DNA of 47,912 bases from Actinomycetales bacterium (lineage in GTDB: Bacteria; Actinomycetota; Actinomycetes; Nanopelagicales; Nanopelagicaceae). Numbering within the stretch: the stretch's first letter is position 1; each line of letters starts with the position of its first letter. The notes under the pieces were generated by a model that did not search any database, was not told where the DNA came from, and saw only the letters and a list, made by a program, of their open reading frames with translations. Shown here piece by piece: positions 25,103 to 34,347 of this stretch. The position numbers and the translations under genes were made by a program. The stretch covers positions 1-47,912 of the forward strand of contig JAGWYB010000007.1 of NCBI GenBank assembly GCA_018969585.1, in the 5' to 3' direction.

Positions 25103-25208
25103 CTTCGCGATGTCGTACTTTGCGACCACGAAGTCCCCGGATAACCGTTCTTTATCTGCAAGGGGAAGGCAGATAATGAATTGTGCGCCCGGGGGCTTCG
25201 CTTTTTTT
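25103..25208 (+). ncRNA. Putative structured RNA ending in an intrinsic terminator
   Basis: A 12-bp stem (25129-25140 with 25189-25200, one G-T pair) encloses an 8-bp hairpin TTATCTGC/GCAGATAA (25152-25159 with 25169-25176) and is followed by T7 (25202-25208). Upstream, CTTCG/CGAAG (25103-25107 with 25129-25133) and GTCG/CGAC form a hairpin that shares CGAAG with the terminator stem, so the two cannot coexist. Both flanking genes are on the minus strand, so no gene on either side explains it. The 5' end and promoter are not clear. No Rfam-type family was recognised. Confidence 0.5.
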
Positions 25209-25247
25209 GAGTTAAATATTCGAGTCAAATTTGTAGATCAACGAGCG

Positions 25248-26564
25248 TTAGGGATTAAGACCGGAGAGGTCGTCTGGAACCGTCATCGCTTTGAGAAAGC
25301 CTTCGGCATCAGAGAGTTGTTCCGCGCTTGGAAGAAGAACTGCCTCGTCCCAGATTGCGTCGCGCACTTTAATATCGCGCAATTTCGCAACCTGATTCCA
25401 AAACTCTCGCGCTTCTCGAGTGCGTCGAGGCGAGACTTCTAGCCCAACCATCGTTGCAAACAATTGTTGCGTAGGGGATTTGGTGGCGCGCCTGCGCTGT
25501 TGGGTCTCACTTAATTTTGCGAAATCAGGTAAGCGATCTTGAACTGCTTCCGCAACAACAGAATCAATCCATCCTTCGATGAGCGCGAGTAGCGTCTCTA
25601 ACTTTTCCAGTGCAGCTTTTTGAGCTGGAGTTTCTTCGGGGGTAAAGAGGCCACCTGACATAGCCAAAGTCATGGATTCTGGATTAGAGATATCTAATTC
25701 ACCTGAATCAATAGCGCTCTGGGCCTGCTCAGTCATCGCAGTTATATCTACTTTGATTCCTTTGCCGTAAGTGGAGATTGCGGAGTTGATGTGGTCACGG
25801 AGCCACGGCGCACCAGCGAAGAGTCGAGCTGCCGCAACTTCACGTAGCGCGAGATAGATTCGAATCTCTCGCTCATCAATCTCTAAGCCCGCTCCCCAAA
25901 TGGCAACATTCTGCGGAACAAGTTGTGCTCGAACTGGATTTAAAAGAGGGAGCGCAACGTCGTTGGCTCCGGTAACGCTAGTTGAGAGAGCGCCGATGGT
26001 CTGGCCGAGCTGCGTGCTGATCATTGAACTCATAAAAGTTGAGATGATGGAAGTAATTGTGGATTTGGATAGATTAAATGGAGCTCCGGGGAGCGTTATC
26101 TCTTCAGAATCGCCTGAATTCTCTTCAAATAATTGAGTCATAGCTTCACTCATACCTGAGACCAACGGCTTAGCAATCTCTTGCCATCCGGTGAGAGTTG
26201 AGTCAATCCAATCGCGACGACTCAGGGCACATCCTTCTGGAATCGGAAGATTCGGAAATACGGTCGCTTCGTTCATCCAGAGATCTGCAATCTGTAGAGC
26301 TTCACGAGTTTCATTCTGGCTAGCAAGAGTTACCGGAACGTCACCGTGGGCCGAGAGAAACTTTCTTGAGATATCTCTTATCAACTCTTTGGAGAGCGCA
26401 GATGGTGTTGCTTGACCGGAGAGCGATGCCATTAACCCCGGTAGATTTAATCCAAGGCCAGAGAATTGTTTGAAAATTTCCTGGAAATCAAAAGGATTGT
26501 TGGGATCTTTTGGATCCTCAGAAGAGTCATCAGGCGTAAATCCGAAATTACCCAATTTCTTCAC
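25248..26564 (-). CDS. DUF2342 family protein (zincin-like, active site not evident)
   Basis: 438 residues, largely helical. STFMSSMISTQLGQTIGALSTSVTGANDVALPL, LEIDEREIRIYLALREVAAARLFAGAPWLRDHI and ALIEGWIDSVVAEAVQDRLP match the DUF2342/zinc-dependent metalloprotease-like family (Rv3195 in M. tuberculosis, from memory). No HExxH is present; the equivalent helix reads REVAAARLF, so protease activity is doubtful. GTG 26564 has a GAAGGTGG SD. Function is unknown; the gene stays beside the PDZ/Lon protease and UPF0182 genes in many actinobacteria. Confidence 0.8.
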   Translation of the reverse strand: MKKLGNFGFTPDDSSEDPKDPNNPFDFQEIFKQFSGLGLNLPGLMASLSGQATPSALSKELIRDISRKFLSAHGDVPVTLASQNETREALQIADLWMNEATVFPNLPIPEGCALSRRDWIDSTLTGWQEIAKPLVSGMSEAMTQLFEENSGDSEEITLPGAPFNLSKSTITSIISTFMSSMISTQLGQTIGALSTSVTGANDVALPLLNPVRAQLVPQNVAIWGAGLEIDEREIRIYLALREVAAARLFAGAPWLRDHINSAISTYGKGIKVDITAMTEQAQSAIDSGELDISNPESMTLAMSGGLFTPEETPAQKAALEKLETLLALIEGWIDSVVAEAVQDRLPDFAKLSETQQRRRATKSPTQQLFATMVGLEVSPRRTREAREFWNQVAKLRDIKVRDAIWDEAVLLPSAEQLSDAEGFLKAMTVPDDLSGLNP

Positions 26565-26694
26565 CCACCTTCTCTAGTTAATCCTCGTTTGGTTCCAGTT
26601 CTGCTTACCCTGTCACCGTTACCCTGCTCCCGCACCTTCTAACCAGATAACTGTGAGATTTCTTCCCGAACTGTTTTCTCCGCGCTTTCTCAGC

Positions 26695-26719
26695 CACCCT
26701 AACCTAGGCTAGTAGGGTG
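26695..26719 (+). promoter_or_regulatory. -10 box inside a dyad at the start of the small membrane protein
   Basis: TAGGCT (26705-26710), 6 nt, GTG 26717: a leaderless start. The box is framed by a perfect CACCCTA-N11-TAGGGTG dyad (26695-26701 with 26713-26719), which covers the start codon and could be an operator. The rest of 26565-26694 holds a TTACCCTG repeat (26605, 26619) and no gene. Confidence 0.5.
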
Positions 26720-26980
26720 CTAATTCAACTTGCGGTTCAACTAGAGGCTCAACTCGCTAGCGATTCCGCCAGCGCTCCAGTACCAGCCCTAGTTTGGTTG
26801 ATTATCCCGGCTCTCGCCCTAGTCGGTGGTCTTGCTTATGCTTATTGGGTGACAAAGTTAAAGAGCAAATACGATAATCAAGTCAATCGCTCTGTTGGAA
26901 GATTTCAAAAATTTCAAGATTCATTTAATGACTCTCGAAATAATTCCAATCACGATAACAGCCAAAACTCCAATCAGTAA
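26717..26980 (+). CDS. Small single-pass membrane protein, 87 aa
   Basis: One membrane helix (ALVWLIIPALALVGGLAYAYWVT, about 24-46) and an Asn/Gln/Ser-rich C-terminus (NSRNNSNHDNSQNSNQ). No homologue is recognised. It starts at a GTG with a -10 box 6 nt upstream and precedes the PDZ/Lon protease gene by 32 bp on the same strand, so the two may be one operon. Its stop codon lies in the first unit of a 16-bp tandem repeat. Confidence 0.7.
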   Translation: MLIQLAVQLEAQLASDSASAPVPALVWLIIPALALVGGLAYAYWVTKLKSKYDNQVNRSVGRFQKFQDSFNDSRNNSNHDNSQNSNQ

Positions 26981-27000
26981 TGAGTCCAATCAGAAATGAG
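26969..27000. repeat. 16-bp tandem duplication over a stop codon
   Basis: TCCAATCAGTAATGAG (26969-26984) and TCCAATCAGAAATGAG (26985-27000), one mismatch. The TAA stop of the 87-aa gene is in copy one; copy two has AAA there. Confidence 0.9.
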
Positions 27001-27012
27001 TGATTGCATCTG

Positions 27013-28077
27013 ATGCGAGATATTTCCCCGCTGAGATACCGCTGGCCGCTCACTGCTCGAATATTTTTCTTTTTTCTTGCTATCGCTACGCTAGCGGCGC
27101 CGATTCCATACGTTTATTTCAAGCCTGGCGTCCCAAATGATGTAACGGGAAAATTAATCACGATAGAGCGGGCGCAAACTTATAAACCAAATGGCAAGCT
27201 CTACTTAACTTCAATCCTTGTAACTAATCCCCAATCCCCAGTTTTTGGCGCTGAAACCCTCTATAACTGGGCGATTGGCCCGCACGCAGTTCTGCCGCGT
27301 GAGAGCGTTTATCCACCAGCAAGCAGAGATCGCCAAGTCACACAAGACTCAAGAGTTGAAATGGCCATATCTCGTACCGCAGCAACGGCTGCCGCCCTAA
27401 ATTATCTCGGCTACGAGATAACTGAAGATTACGTGGTCAGCAGGGTCCGTGAATATTCAAATGCGGTTGGACTTCTTAAAGAGGGCGATCGAATTCGCGT
27501 AGTTGATGGGAAAGTTATAAATGAAATTGAAGAGATAAGAGAGGCGTATAAGGGTCGCAAAGTTGGCGATGTAATTCGAATCGAAGTTGAAAGAGTTATT
27601 GATGGTCAACTTAAGAGAATTGCTCTGGATGTAAAACTCTCAAAAAATATTGAAAGTGGAAACGGTCCTGCGATTGGCATTCTGGTTGGAACTAACGCGG
27701 AGTTTCCGATAGATGTATCGTTTAATCTCCGCGGAGTCGGCGGGCCAAGCGGTGGATTGATATTTGCCCTTGGCGTTGTTGAGAAACTTGGTGCTGAGGA
27801 CTTGCTGAGAGGAAGATCGGTTGCTGGAACTGGAACTATCACTCCAAGTGGTCGAGTGGGCGCAATTGGCGGAATTGAAGAGAAAATGATCGGAGCTTCA
27901 CGTAAAGGAGTGACGATTTTTCTCGCACCTCGAGAGAATTGTGTGGATATCCGACATATTCCGAGAGGTTTACAGGTAATTCCAGTCAATACGCTTGCTG
28001 AAGCTATTACTTACCTCCGCGCTCCCGATAGCTTCAAATTTCCTACTTGCGAGAGTTTGGATAACCTCACCTCATGA
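27013..28077 (+). CDS. Membrane-anchored PDZ/Lon-type serine protease (YlbL-like)
   Basis: 354 residues. An N-terminal membrane anchor (about 15-35), a PDZ domain (about 145-225) containing VGLLKEGDRIRVVDGKVI, and a Lon-like domain with the Ser of GGPSGGLIFALGV and the Lys of EEKMIGA. The catalytic Ser/Lys dyad is intact. It should act on the outer face of the membrane. It matches Rv3194c (from memory). ATG 27013 is preferred over TTG 27004. The end overlaps the UPF0182 start by 4 bp. Confidence 0.88.
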   Translation: MRDISPLRYRWPLTARIFFFFLAIATLAAPIPYVYFKPGVPNDVTGKLITIERAQTYKPNGKLYLTSILVTNPQSPVFGAETLYNWAIGPHAVLPRESVYPPASRDRQVTQDSRVEMAISRTAATAAALNYLGYEITEDYVVSRVREYSNAVGLLKEGDRIRVVDGKVINEIEEIREAYKGRKVGDVIRIEVERVIDGQLKRIALDVKLSKNIESGNGPAIGILVGTNAEFPIDVSFNLRGVGGPSGGLIFALGVVEKLGAEDLLRGRSVAGTGTITPSGRVGAIGGIEEKMIGASRKGVTIFLAPRENCVDIRHIPRGLQVIPVNTLAEAITYLRAPDSFKFPTCESLDNLTS

Positions 28078-30950
28078 CGTTTGGCAACGGCCCCGAAAAT
28101 CCATTCCGTAATTTCAACTTTCCCAAAAGAAATCCGGGACAACCTAGGCGTTTAGGGGCGCTCCCAATAACTGTAATCGTTCTTACCATTCTGGCAGTAG
28201 TTCTGGTTTCGCTAAGTGGTTTCTATGTTGATTACCTATGGTTTAGGTCAGTTGATTACTCATCAGTCTGGACAACGCTATTAGTAACTAGAGCGACCTT
28301 ATTTTTTGCATTTGGATTAGTCACTTCTCTTGTCATTGTCGCTAACATAATCGTGGCATACAAACGGCGACCAATTTACGTTCCAACTACAGTCGAAGCC
28401 GACAATCTTGAACGTTATCGAGCTCAGATAGAGCCAATAAGAAAGATAGCGATAGTTGGAATCTTCTTGGCAATCTTTTATTTTGCCGGATCGGCTGGCT
28501 CCCAGTTCTGGGAGAGTTGGCTTCTTTATAGAAACGCAACGCCATTTGGCGTTTTAGATCCACAATTTAATCGCGACATCTCTTTCTTCATGTTCACCTT
28601 ACCTTTCTGGCAAGCGCTCGTAGGTTGGGCAATTTCAACTTTGATATTGGCAACTATTGCCGCAACTGTTGTTCATTACATCTACGGTGGAATTCGCCCA
28701 CAAGTTCGCGAAGATCGCACAACTGTTACCGCTCGTGTTCAGCTATCAATTCTCCTTGGTGCGATTGTGGCGATAAAAGCTATTGCATATTGGTTAGATA
28801 GATTTGCACTCGCGACTTCAGATGAAGGCATCATTACCGGTCTTACATACACAGATGTGAACGCAGTACTTCCAGCAAAATCAATCCTTACCGGAATTGC
28901 CATAATCTGCTCACTTCTCTTCTTCGCAAATATCATTCGCCGTTCCTGGGTTTTACCTGCAGCTGGCTTGGCACTTCTAGGAATTTCATCGTTCTTAATC
29001 TCCGGCGTATATCCAGCTTTAATCCAACAATTCCAAGTTAAGCCAAGTGAATCTGCAAAAGAATCGCCATATATTCAAAGAAATATCGAATCGACTAGAG
29101 CTGCATACGGTTTAGATAAAGTCGAAGTTAAGGATTACCAGGCCACGATCGACACAAGTGCAGGTCAGTTGAATAACGATGTCGATACCGTTGCGAACAT
29201 CAGGTTGATGGACCCCAATGTCTTATCCTCAACGTTCCGCCAACTCCAACAGATTAAGCCTTATTACACATTTACCGAATCATTAGATGTTGACCGCTAC
29301 ATGATCGACGGCAAGATGCGCGATATGGTGGTTGCGGTACGTGAATTAAATATTGAAGGAAACCCAAATCGAAATTGGATTAATGATCATCTCGTTTATA
29401 CCCACGGGTTTGGATTTGTCGGAGCATATGGAAATGCCCAAGATAACGATGGAAAGCCGGTTTTCACGATGGGGGATATCCCACCTAAAGGAATTTTAGG
29501 AGATTTCCAACCAAGAATTTATTTCGGTGAGAATAATCCTGAGTATTCGATTATTGGTGCACTTAAAGGCGGCGATCAGGTCGAATTTGATTACCCTGAT
29601 GATGCATCTCCAAATGGCCAGAAGAATTACACCTACACCGGTTCAGGTGGAGTGCCGATGGGCTCACTGTTTTCAAGGTTGTTATTTGCTATCCACTACC
29701 AAGAGCAGCGGATACTTTTATCTAACTTAATCAACTCCGAATCAAAGATCGTCTTCAATCGAGTCCCTCGAGATCGGGTTGCGAAAGTTGCACCTTGGTT
29801 AAAGCTAGATGGCGATCCATACCCAGCTATCGTCGATGGCAAGATTGTCTGGATTATTGATGGCTACACAACCAGCGCTGGCTATCCTTACTCTCGAACC
29901 GTAGATGTCTCTGGTGCAACGACCGATGCGTTGAATATAAATAACAATCCACTTACCGCGGTCCCTAATTCCAAGATTAATTACATAAGAAATTCAATTA
30001 AGGCGACGGTAGATGCATACGACGGAACGGTCACTCTCTACGCTTGGGATGAGAAAGATCCAGTCCTTCAGACTTGGACTAAAGCATTCCCGACGGTTGT
30101 AAAGCCACGCTCTGAAATGAGTGAAGCGCTCATTTCCCACGTTAGATACCCAGAAGATATCTTCCGCGTACAACGAGATGTCTTATCTCTCTACCATGTG
30201 AAAAATGCCAATGCCTTCTATGGTGGACAAGACTTCTGGAGGGTTCCAAGAGATCCTTCGACTCTTGGCGCAAATGCAGGCGCGCAACCTCCGTATTTCT
30301 ATACCTTGAAAGTGCCAGGAGAAGAGAAGGCTTCATTCTCCTTGACTACACCATTTGTTCCAAGAGGTGGCCGTGAGAATCTCTCTGCATTCGCAGTTGT
30401 AAATTCAGATCCAGGCGAAAATTATGGAAAATTTACGGTTCTCCAATTACAGCGTTCGACAAATATTGCAGGCCCTTCACAGGTTGCCTCTAACTTCGAA
30501 GCGAATCCAACGGTTGCGCTCTCGCTCTCGTTATTACGTCAAGGTGGATCGGATGTTGTACTAGGAAATCTCTTGACTCTTCCGGTTGGCGGCGGGTTAC
30601 TTTACGTACAGCCGGTATATGTAAGAGCTACTGCTAATACCGCGGCTTATCCACTTCTCCAGAAAGTGCTTGTTTCATTTGGTGAAAAGATTGGATTTGA
30701 TGACACGCTTCGCGGCGCACTTGATCAAGTATTTGGTGGCGATAGTGGATCTCGCGATATTCCAGGTACCGATGCGCAACCAGGAACAGGTAGTGGCGGA
30801 AATGATCTCCAACAAGCGTTAGAAAGTGCGCAACGAGCACTTGCTGATGCGCAAGCAGCGTTGACGCGCGGAGATTTTGCGGCTTATGGAAAAGCGCAAG
30901 ATCGTTTGAAGGCTGCGATTGAAGCGGCTGTTAATGCGCAGCGTCGCTAG
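28074..30950 (+). CDS. UPF0182 family large membrane protein
   Basis: 958 residues. About seven hydrophobic helices lie in residues 25-320 (for example LPITVIVLTILAVVLVSLSG and GWAISTLILATIAATVVHYIY). A long extracytoplasmic region follows, with RNIESTRAAYGL, DVDRYMIDG and a C-terminal Ala/Gln/Lys-rich helix (ALESAQRALADAQAALTRGD). This is the size and plan of UPF0182 proteins (Rv3193c, from memory), function unknown. It overlaps the protease gene by 4 bp (ATGA), suggesting the protease may process or regulate it, which is inference. Confidence 0.93.
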   Translation: MTFGNGPENPFRNFNFPKRNPGQPRRLGALPITVIVLTILAVVLVSLSGFYVDYLWFRSVDYSSVWTTLLVTRATLFFAFGLVTSLVIVANIIVAYKRRPIYVPTTVEADNLERYRAQIEPIRKIAIVGIFLAIFYFAGSAGSQFWESWLLYRNATPFGVLDPQFNRDISFFMFTLPFWQALVGWAISTLILATIAATVVHYIYGGIRPQVREDRTTVTARVQLSILLGAIVAIKAIAYWLDRFALATSDEGIITGLTYTDVNAVLPAKSILTGIAIICSLLFFANIIRRSWVLPAAGLALLGISSFLISGVYPALIQQFQVKPSESAKESPYIQRNIESTRAAYGLDKVEVKDYQATIDTSAGQLNNDVDTVANIRLMDPNVLSSTFRQLQQIKPYYTFTESLDVDRYMIDGKMRDMVVAVRELNIEGNPNRNWINDHLVYTHGFGFVGAYGNAQDNDGKPVFTMGDIPPKGILGDFQPRIYFGENNPEYSIIGALKGGDQVEFDYPDDASPNGQKNYTYTGSGGVPMGSLFSRLLFAIHYQEQRILLSNLINSESKIVFNRVPRDRVAKVAPWLKLDGDPYPAIVDGKIVWIIDGYTTSAGYPYSRTVDVSGATTDALNINNNPLTAVPNSKINYIRNSIKATVDAYDGTVTLYAWDEKDPVLQTWTKAFPTVVKPRSEMSEALISHVRYPEDIFRVQRDVLSLYHVKNANAFYGGQDFWRVPRDPSTLGANAGAQPPYFYTLKVPGEEKASFSLTTPFVPRGGRENLSAFAVVNSDPGENYGKFTVLQLQRSTNIAGPSQVASNFEANPTVALSLSLLRQGGSDVVLGNLLTLPVGGGLLYVQPVYVRATANTAAYPLLQKVLVSFGEKIGFDDTLRGALDQVFGGDSGSRDIPGTDAQPGTGSGGNDLQQALESAQRALADAQAALTRGDFAAYGKAQDRLKAAIEAAVNAQRR

Positions 30951-30979
30951 AAGCAATTACACCGAAGAAAAGAAGTAAT

Positions 30980-31008
30980 TTGTTTCAACAGAGATCAACC
31001 TCTATTGT
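30980..31008 (+). promoter_or_regulatory. Promoter of initiator tRNA
   Basis: TTGTTT (30980-30985), a 17-bp spacer and TATTGT (31003-31008), 12 nt upstream of the tRNA 5' end. It gives the tRNA its own transcription unit. Confidence 0.65.
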
Positions 31009-31020
31009 TCGACATACCGA

Positions 31021-31097
<77 letters not shown>

Positions 31098-31104
31098 AAA
31101 TTTC

Positions 31105-32097
31105 TTATTGATCTTTTGTTTTTTTGGGATCCGACATTCGACCTGCATGAGCGACCGCCGATGGATCGCGTTTTGACTTGATCAAACTGGCAATAGTAGA
31201 AATCGCAAGAATTGAGCCGATTACTATGAGAGAGATATTGGTAGAAATCTTGGTGGGAGCATCGAATTCTTCATATGCCCAGAGCAACATAAGTTTAATT
31301 CCGATAAAGACCAAGATAAACGAGAGCCCGAGCGAGAAGTAAATAAGTTTCTGAACCAAATTCTTCATTAGAAAATAAAGCGCTCGTAATCCAAGTAAGG
31401 CAAAGGCGTTTGCTGCGAAAACCAAGAATGGCTCTTGGGTAACTCCAAAAGTGGCCGGTATCGAATCAAGAGCGAAGAGTAGATCAGTAGCGCCAATGGC
31501 AATCATGACCAGCAGAAGCGGAGTAGCAAACCGTTTTCCATTCTCTTTTATAAATAGCTTCGTGCCATGATATTTATCTGTGAAATTAAATTTTCGCTGG
31601 GCATAATTTACGATTGGATTTTCGCTCAGATCGGGATCTTCATCCCAATGTTGCATTAACTTGATGCCGGTCCAGAGTAAGACGGCACCGAAGATTACAA
31701 AGGTGAAAGCAAAGGCCTCAAGCGCAGCAGCACCAATAGCGATGAAAATCGCCCTCATAATCAAGGCAAGAATTATTCCGACCATCAATACGCGTTGATG
31801 GTAAATCGTAGGTACCGCAAAATTACTAAGAATAATTATGAAAACGAAGAGGTTGTCCATAGATAGCGATTTCTCGACGATATATGCAGCGAAATACTCT
31901 TTTCCGAATTGCGTCCCGAAATCGGCCCAAACCCAAATTCCAAATATGACAGCTACAGCTATATAGAAAACCGACCAGAAGGTAGCTTCTTTAAAGGAAA
32001 CATCATGAGCTTTACGAGTCGAAGTTAATAGATCAAAGAGTAGGAGCCCAAGAATAAGAGCAACTGTCAACAACCAGATTGAAAAAGTTATATTCAC
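31105..32097 (-). CDS. TerC/Alx family membrane protein
   Basis: 330 residues with about nine hydrophobic helices. The conserved acidic motifs SLSMDNLFVF and TDLLFALDSIPATFGVTQEPFLVFAANAFALLGLRALYF identify the TerC family, linked to tellurite resistance, manganese efflux and metal loading of secreted enzymes. It overlaps copA by 4 bp as the last gene of aroA-rsgA-hisN-copA-terC, pairing two metal transport functions. The highly charged tail KRDPSAVAHAGRMSDPKKTKDQ is cytoplasmic. Confidence 0.93.
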   Translation of the reverse strand: MNITFSIWLLTVALILGLLLFDLLTSTRKAHDVSFKEATFWSVFYIAVAVIFGIWVWADFGTQFGKEYFAAYIVEKSLSMDNLFVFIIILSNFAVPTIYHQRVLMVGIILALIMRAIFIAIGAAALEAFAFTFVIFGAVLLWTGIKLMQHWDEDPDLSENPIVNYAQRKFNFTDKYHGTKLFIKENGKRFATPLLLVMIAIGATDLLFALDSIPATFGVTQEPFLVFAANAFALLGLRALYFLMKNLVQKLIYFSLGLSFILVFIGIKLMLLWAYEEFDAPTKISTNISLIVIGSILAISTIASLIKSKRDPSAVAHAGRMSDPKKTKDQ

Positions 32098-34346
32098 CGG
32101 GAGAGATTAGTGCTCCGATTGAGTCGGAGCGAATTTAAAACGACGAAAAGACTTGAAAATGCCATTGCGCCACCGGCATACATCGGATCTAGCGCACCAA
32201 GAGCGGCAATTGGAATACCGATAATGTTATAAATAAAGGCCCAACCCAGATTAGTACGGATGATTCTTAGAGTTTTCCGAGAAAGATCAATTGCATTTAG
32301 GGCGTTACCGAGTTTTGGCTGCATCAAAGTGATATCTGCAGTTGCAATTGCAGTATCTGTCCCTGTCCCCATCGCAATACTTAAATCTGCTGCGGCTAAA
32401 GCTGCGGCGTCATTTACTCCATCGCCAATCATCAATACTTTAGAACCGGTCGCTTGTAGCTCCTTTACCTTTTCAATTTTCATCTCTGGGGTAGCGCTTG
32501 CTAATACCAAGTTCTCATCGATGCCGACTTCATGAGCAACTCGTTTTGCTACCGCTTCATTATCTCCAGATGCAAGATATATCTGGATTCCTCTATTCCG
32601 AAAAGCGCTGATAGCTGCTGCTGAATCAGGGCGAATAGTGTCACCCACTTCAAACGCAGCGACCGCAATGCCATCGATTGCTGCAAGTGCAATCGAATTT
32701 CCATTTTTCTGGGAGATGCTAATAACTGACTCAAAAGAATCTGGGATATTCAATGTTGCTTTACGAATTGCGTTTGGCGAGCCAATAATTACCGGTAAGC
32801 CAGATGCAGCAAATTGGACTCGAGCGGCAATACCTTGGCCGCTTGTCTCTTCTAAATCAGTAAACGGAAGAGTTTTTCCAATCGGATTTTCACTAACTAG
32901 ATATCTGGCAATTGCGCCTGCAACGGGATGATTACTCTCTCGCGCAACGGTCAAAATCGCTAATTTCATCGCTTCTTCTGTGATTCCAATCTTTGAAGAG
33001 TGAAGAAAGATTTTGTTAACAACCTGCATCTGACCGGTGGTGATAGTCCCAGTCTTATCCAAAATCACCGTATCTATCTTTGGTGCAACTTCCAAGACCG
33101 CAGTTCTTCGCAAGATGATTCCGCTACGCGCGCCTCGACCGGTAGCAACAAGGAGTGCAACTGGAGTTGCCAATCCAAGCGCACACGGACAAGCGATTAC
33201 TAGGACTGCTACCGCCGCTGAAATTGAGTTTGAAAGTGGATTTTCTAGATAAATCCAAATCGCTAAAGTTCCTAAGGCAAAGAGCAGAACTACTGGAACA
33301 AATACTGCGCTAATTCGATCCGCAAGTCGTTGTATCGGCGCTTTCTCGCTTTGCGCCGAAAGTACCATCTTGGTAATTCGAGATAGTTCAGTGTCACTTC
33401 CTACGCGTGTTGCACAAATTACCAATCGACCCGATTGATTTATTGCGCCTGCAATTACTTCAGACCCGACGCTAACTTCAATGGGAAGCGATTCGCCTGT
33501 GAGGAGCGAGTTATCTACTGAACTGGCACCCTCTATAACTCTGCCATCTGTTGGGATCCGTTCACCAGCGCGAACGATGCAATATTCGCCAACTTGTAGA
33601 TTTTCAATTGGGGCAACAATCTCTTCGCTTCCACGAAGAATTCTGACTTCCTTACTTCCAAGTGAAATTAGTTTTGCCAGTGCGCTACCTGCGCGACGTT
33701 TAGCTCTGGACTCAAGATACCTTCCGAAGACGATAAAGGTTATGACCGCTGCTGCGACTTCGGCATAGATATCTCCCGCACCGGTGGAGTTTGCATAGAT
33801 AGACCAACCAAAAGCTGTAATTGATCCGAGCGAAATTAAGTTATCCATGGTTGGGTGTGTGAGATTTCGCAGCGCAGCTCGATGAATTGGCCAAGCTATA
33901 AAGATTACGACTGGAGCGGTGAGAGCGATTGCTAACCAGCCACTCGGAGAATAGAGAGGGTTCGGTATGCCGAATCTATCAAGTTGCGTAAGAATAAAAG
34001 TATCTACATCACCGTGAATTGAGTGAACCATGGAAATAATAATTACGGGGATGGTAAAAATAATCGCAAGAAGTGTGCGAAGTCCCATCTTGCGCGAATG
34101 AGAGAAGCTCTCACTCTCATCAGTTCGCAATTTTGCCGAATAACCGGCGCTCTTTACCGCGTCAATAAGTTCCTTACTCTTTGTTCCGCGTGGGACTAAT
34201 ACGTGAGCGCTCTCAGTCGCAAGGTTAACCGTGGCTTTGGCTCCAGGAACTTTATTTAGAGATCTTTCAATTGTTGCTACGCAGGATGAGCACGTCATTC
34301 CTGTGACTTGTAGATCTACTTGCTCTAACTCAGGATTTCCAAGCAT
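32094..34346 (-). CDS. copA: Copper-translocating P1B-type ATPase
   Basis: 750 residues. One N-terminal HMA domain (MTCSSCVATIE, about 16-26), eight predicted helices, the CPC motif in VIACPCALGLATPVAL, the phosphorylation site DKTGTITTG, the ATP-binding SNHPVAG, and GDGVNDAAAL. CPC with a CxxC HMA domain predicts Cu+/Ag+ export across the membrane. It begins 1 bp after hisN and overlaps terC by 4 bp, so it is expressed from the aroA promoter or a site I cannot see. No CsoR or CopZ gene is in the window. Confidence 0.95.
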   Translation of the reverse strand: MLGNPELEQVDLQVTGMTCSSCVATIERSLNKVPGAKATVNLATESAHVLVPRGTKSKELIDAVKSAGYSAKLRTDESESFSHSRKMGLRTLLAIIFTIPVIIISMVHSIHGDVDTFILTQLDRFGIPNPLYSPSGWLAIALTAPVVIFIAWPIHRAALRNLTHPTMDNLISLGSITAFGWSIYANSTGAGDIYAEVAAAVITFIVFGRYLESRAKRRAGSALAKLISLGSKEVRILRGSEEIVAPIENLQVGEYCIVRAGERIPTDGRVIEGASSVDNSLLTGESLPIEVSVGSEVIAGAINQSGRLVICATRVGSDTELSRITKMVLSAQSEKAPIQRLADRISAVFVPVVLLFALGTLAIWIYLENPLSNSISAAVAVLVIACPCALGLATPVALLVATGRGARSGIILRRTAVLEVAPKIDTVILDKTGTITTGQMQVVNKIFLHSSKIGITEEAMKLAILTVARESNHPVAGAIARYLVSENPIGKTLPFTDLEETSGQGIAARVQFAASGLPVIIGSPNAIRKATLNIPDSFESVISISQKNGNSIALAAIDGIAVAAFEVGDTIRPDSAAAISAFRNRGIQIYLASGDNEAVAKRVAHEVGIDENLVLASATPEMKIEKVKELQATGSKVLMIGDGVNDAAALAAADLSIAMGTGTDTAIATADITLMQPKLGNALNAIDLSRKTLRIIRTNLGWAFIYNIIGIPIAALGALDPMYAGGAMAFSSLFVVLNSLRLNRSTNLSR

Positions 34347-34347
34347 T

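Noticed and set aside
25092-25442. Plus-strand ORF of 116 codons
   Set aside because: Most of it is antisense to the DUF2342 gene and the rest covers the hairpin region; no SD, composition or motif supports coding.
32094-32120. Manganese (yybP-ykoY) riboswitch before terC
   Set aside because: terC overlaps copA by 4 bp and has no leader of its own.
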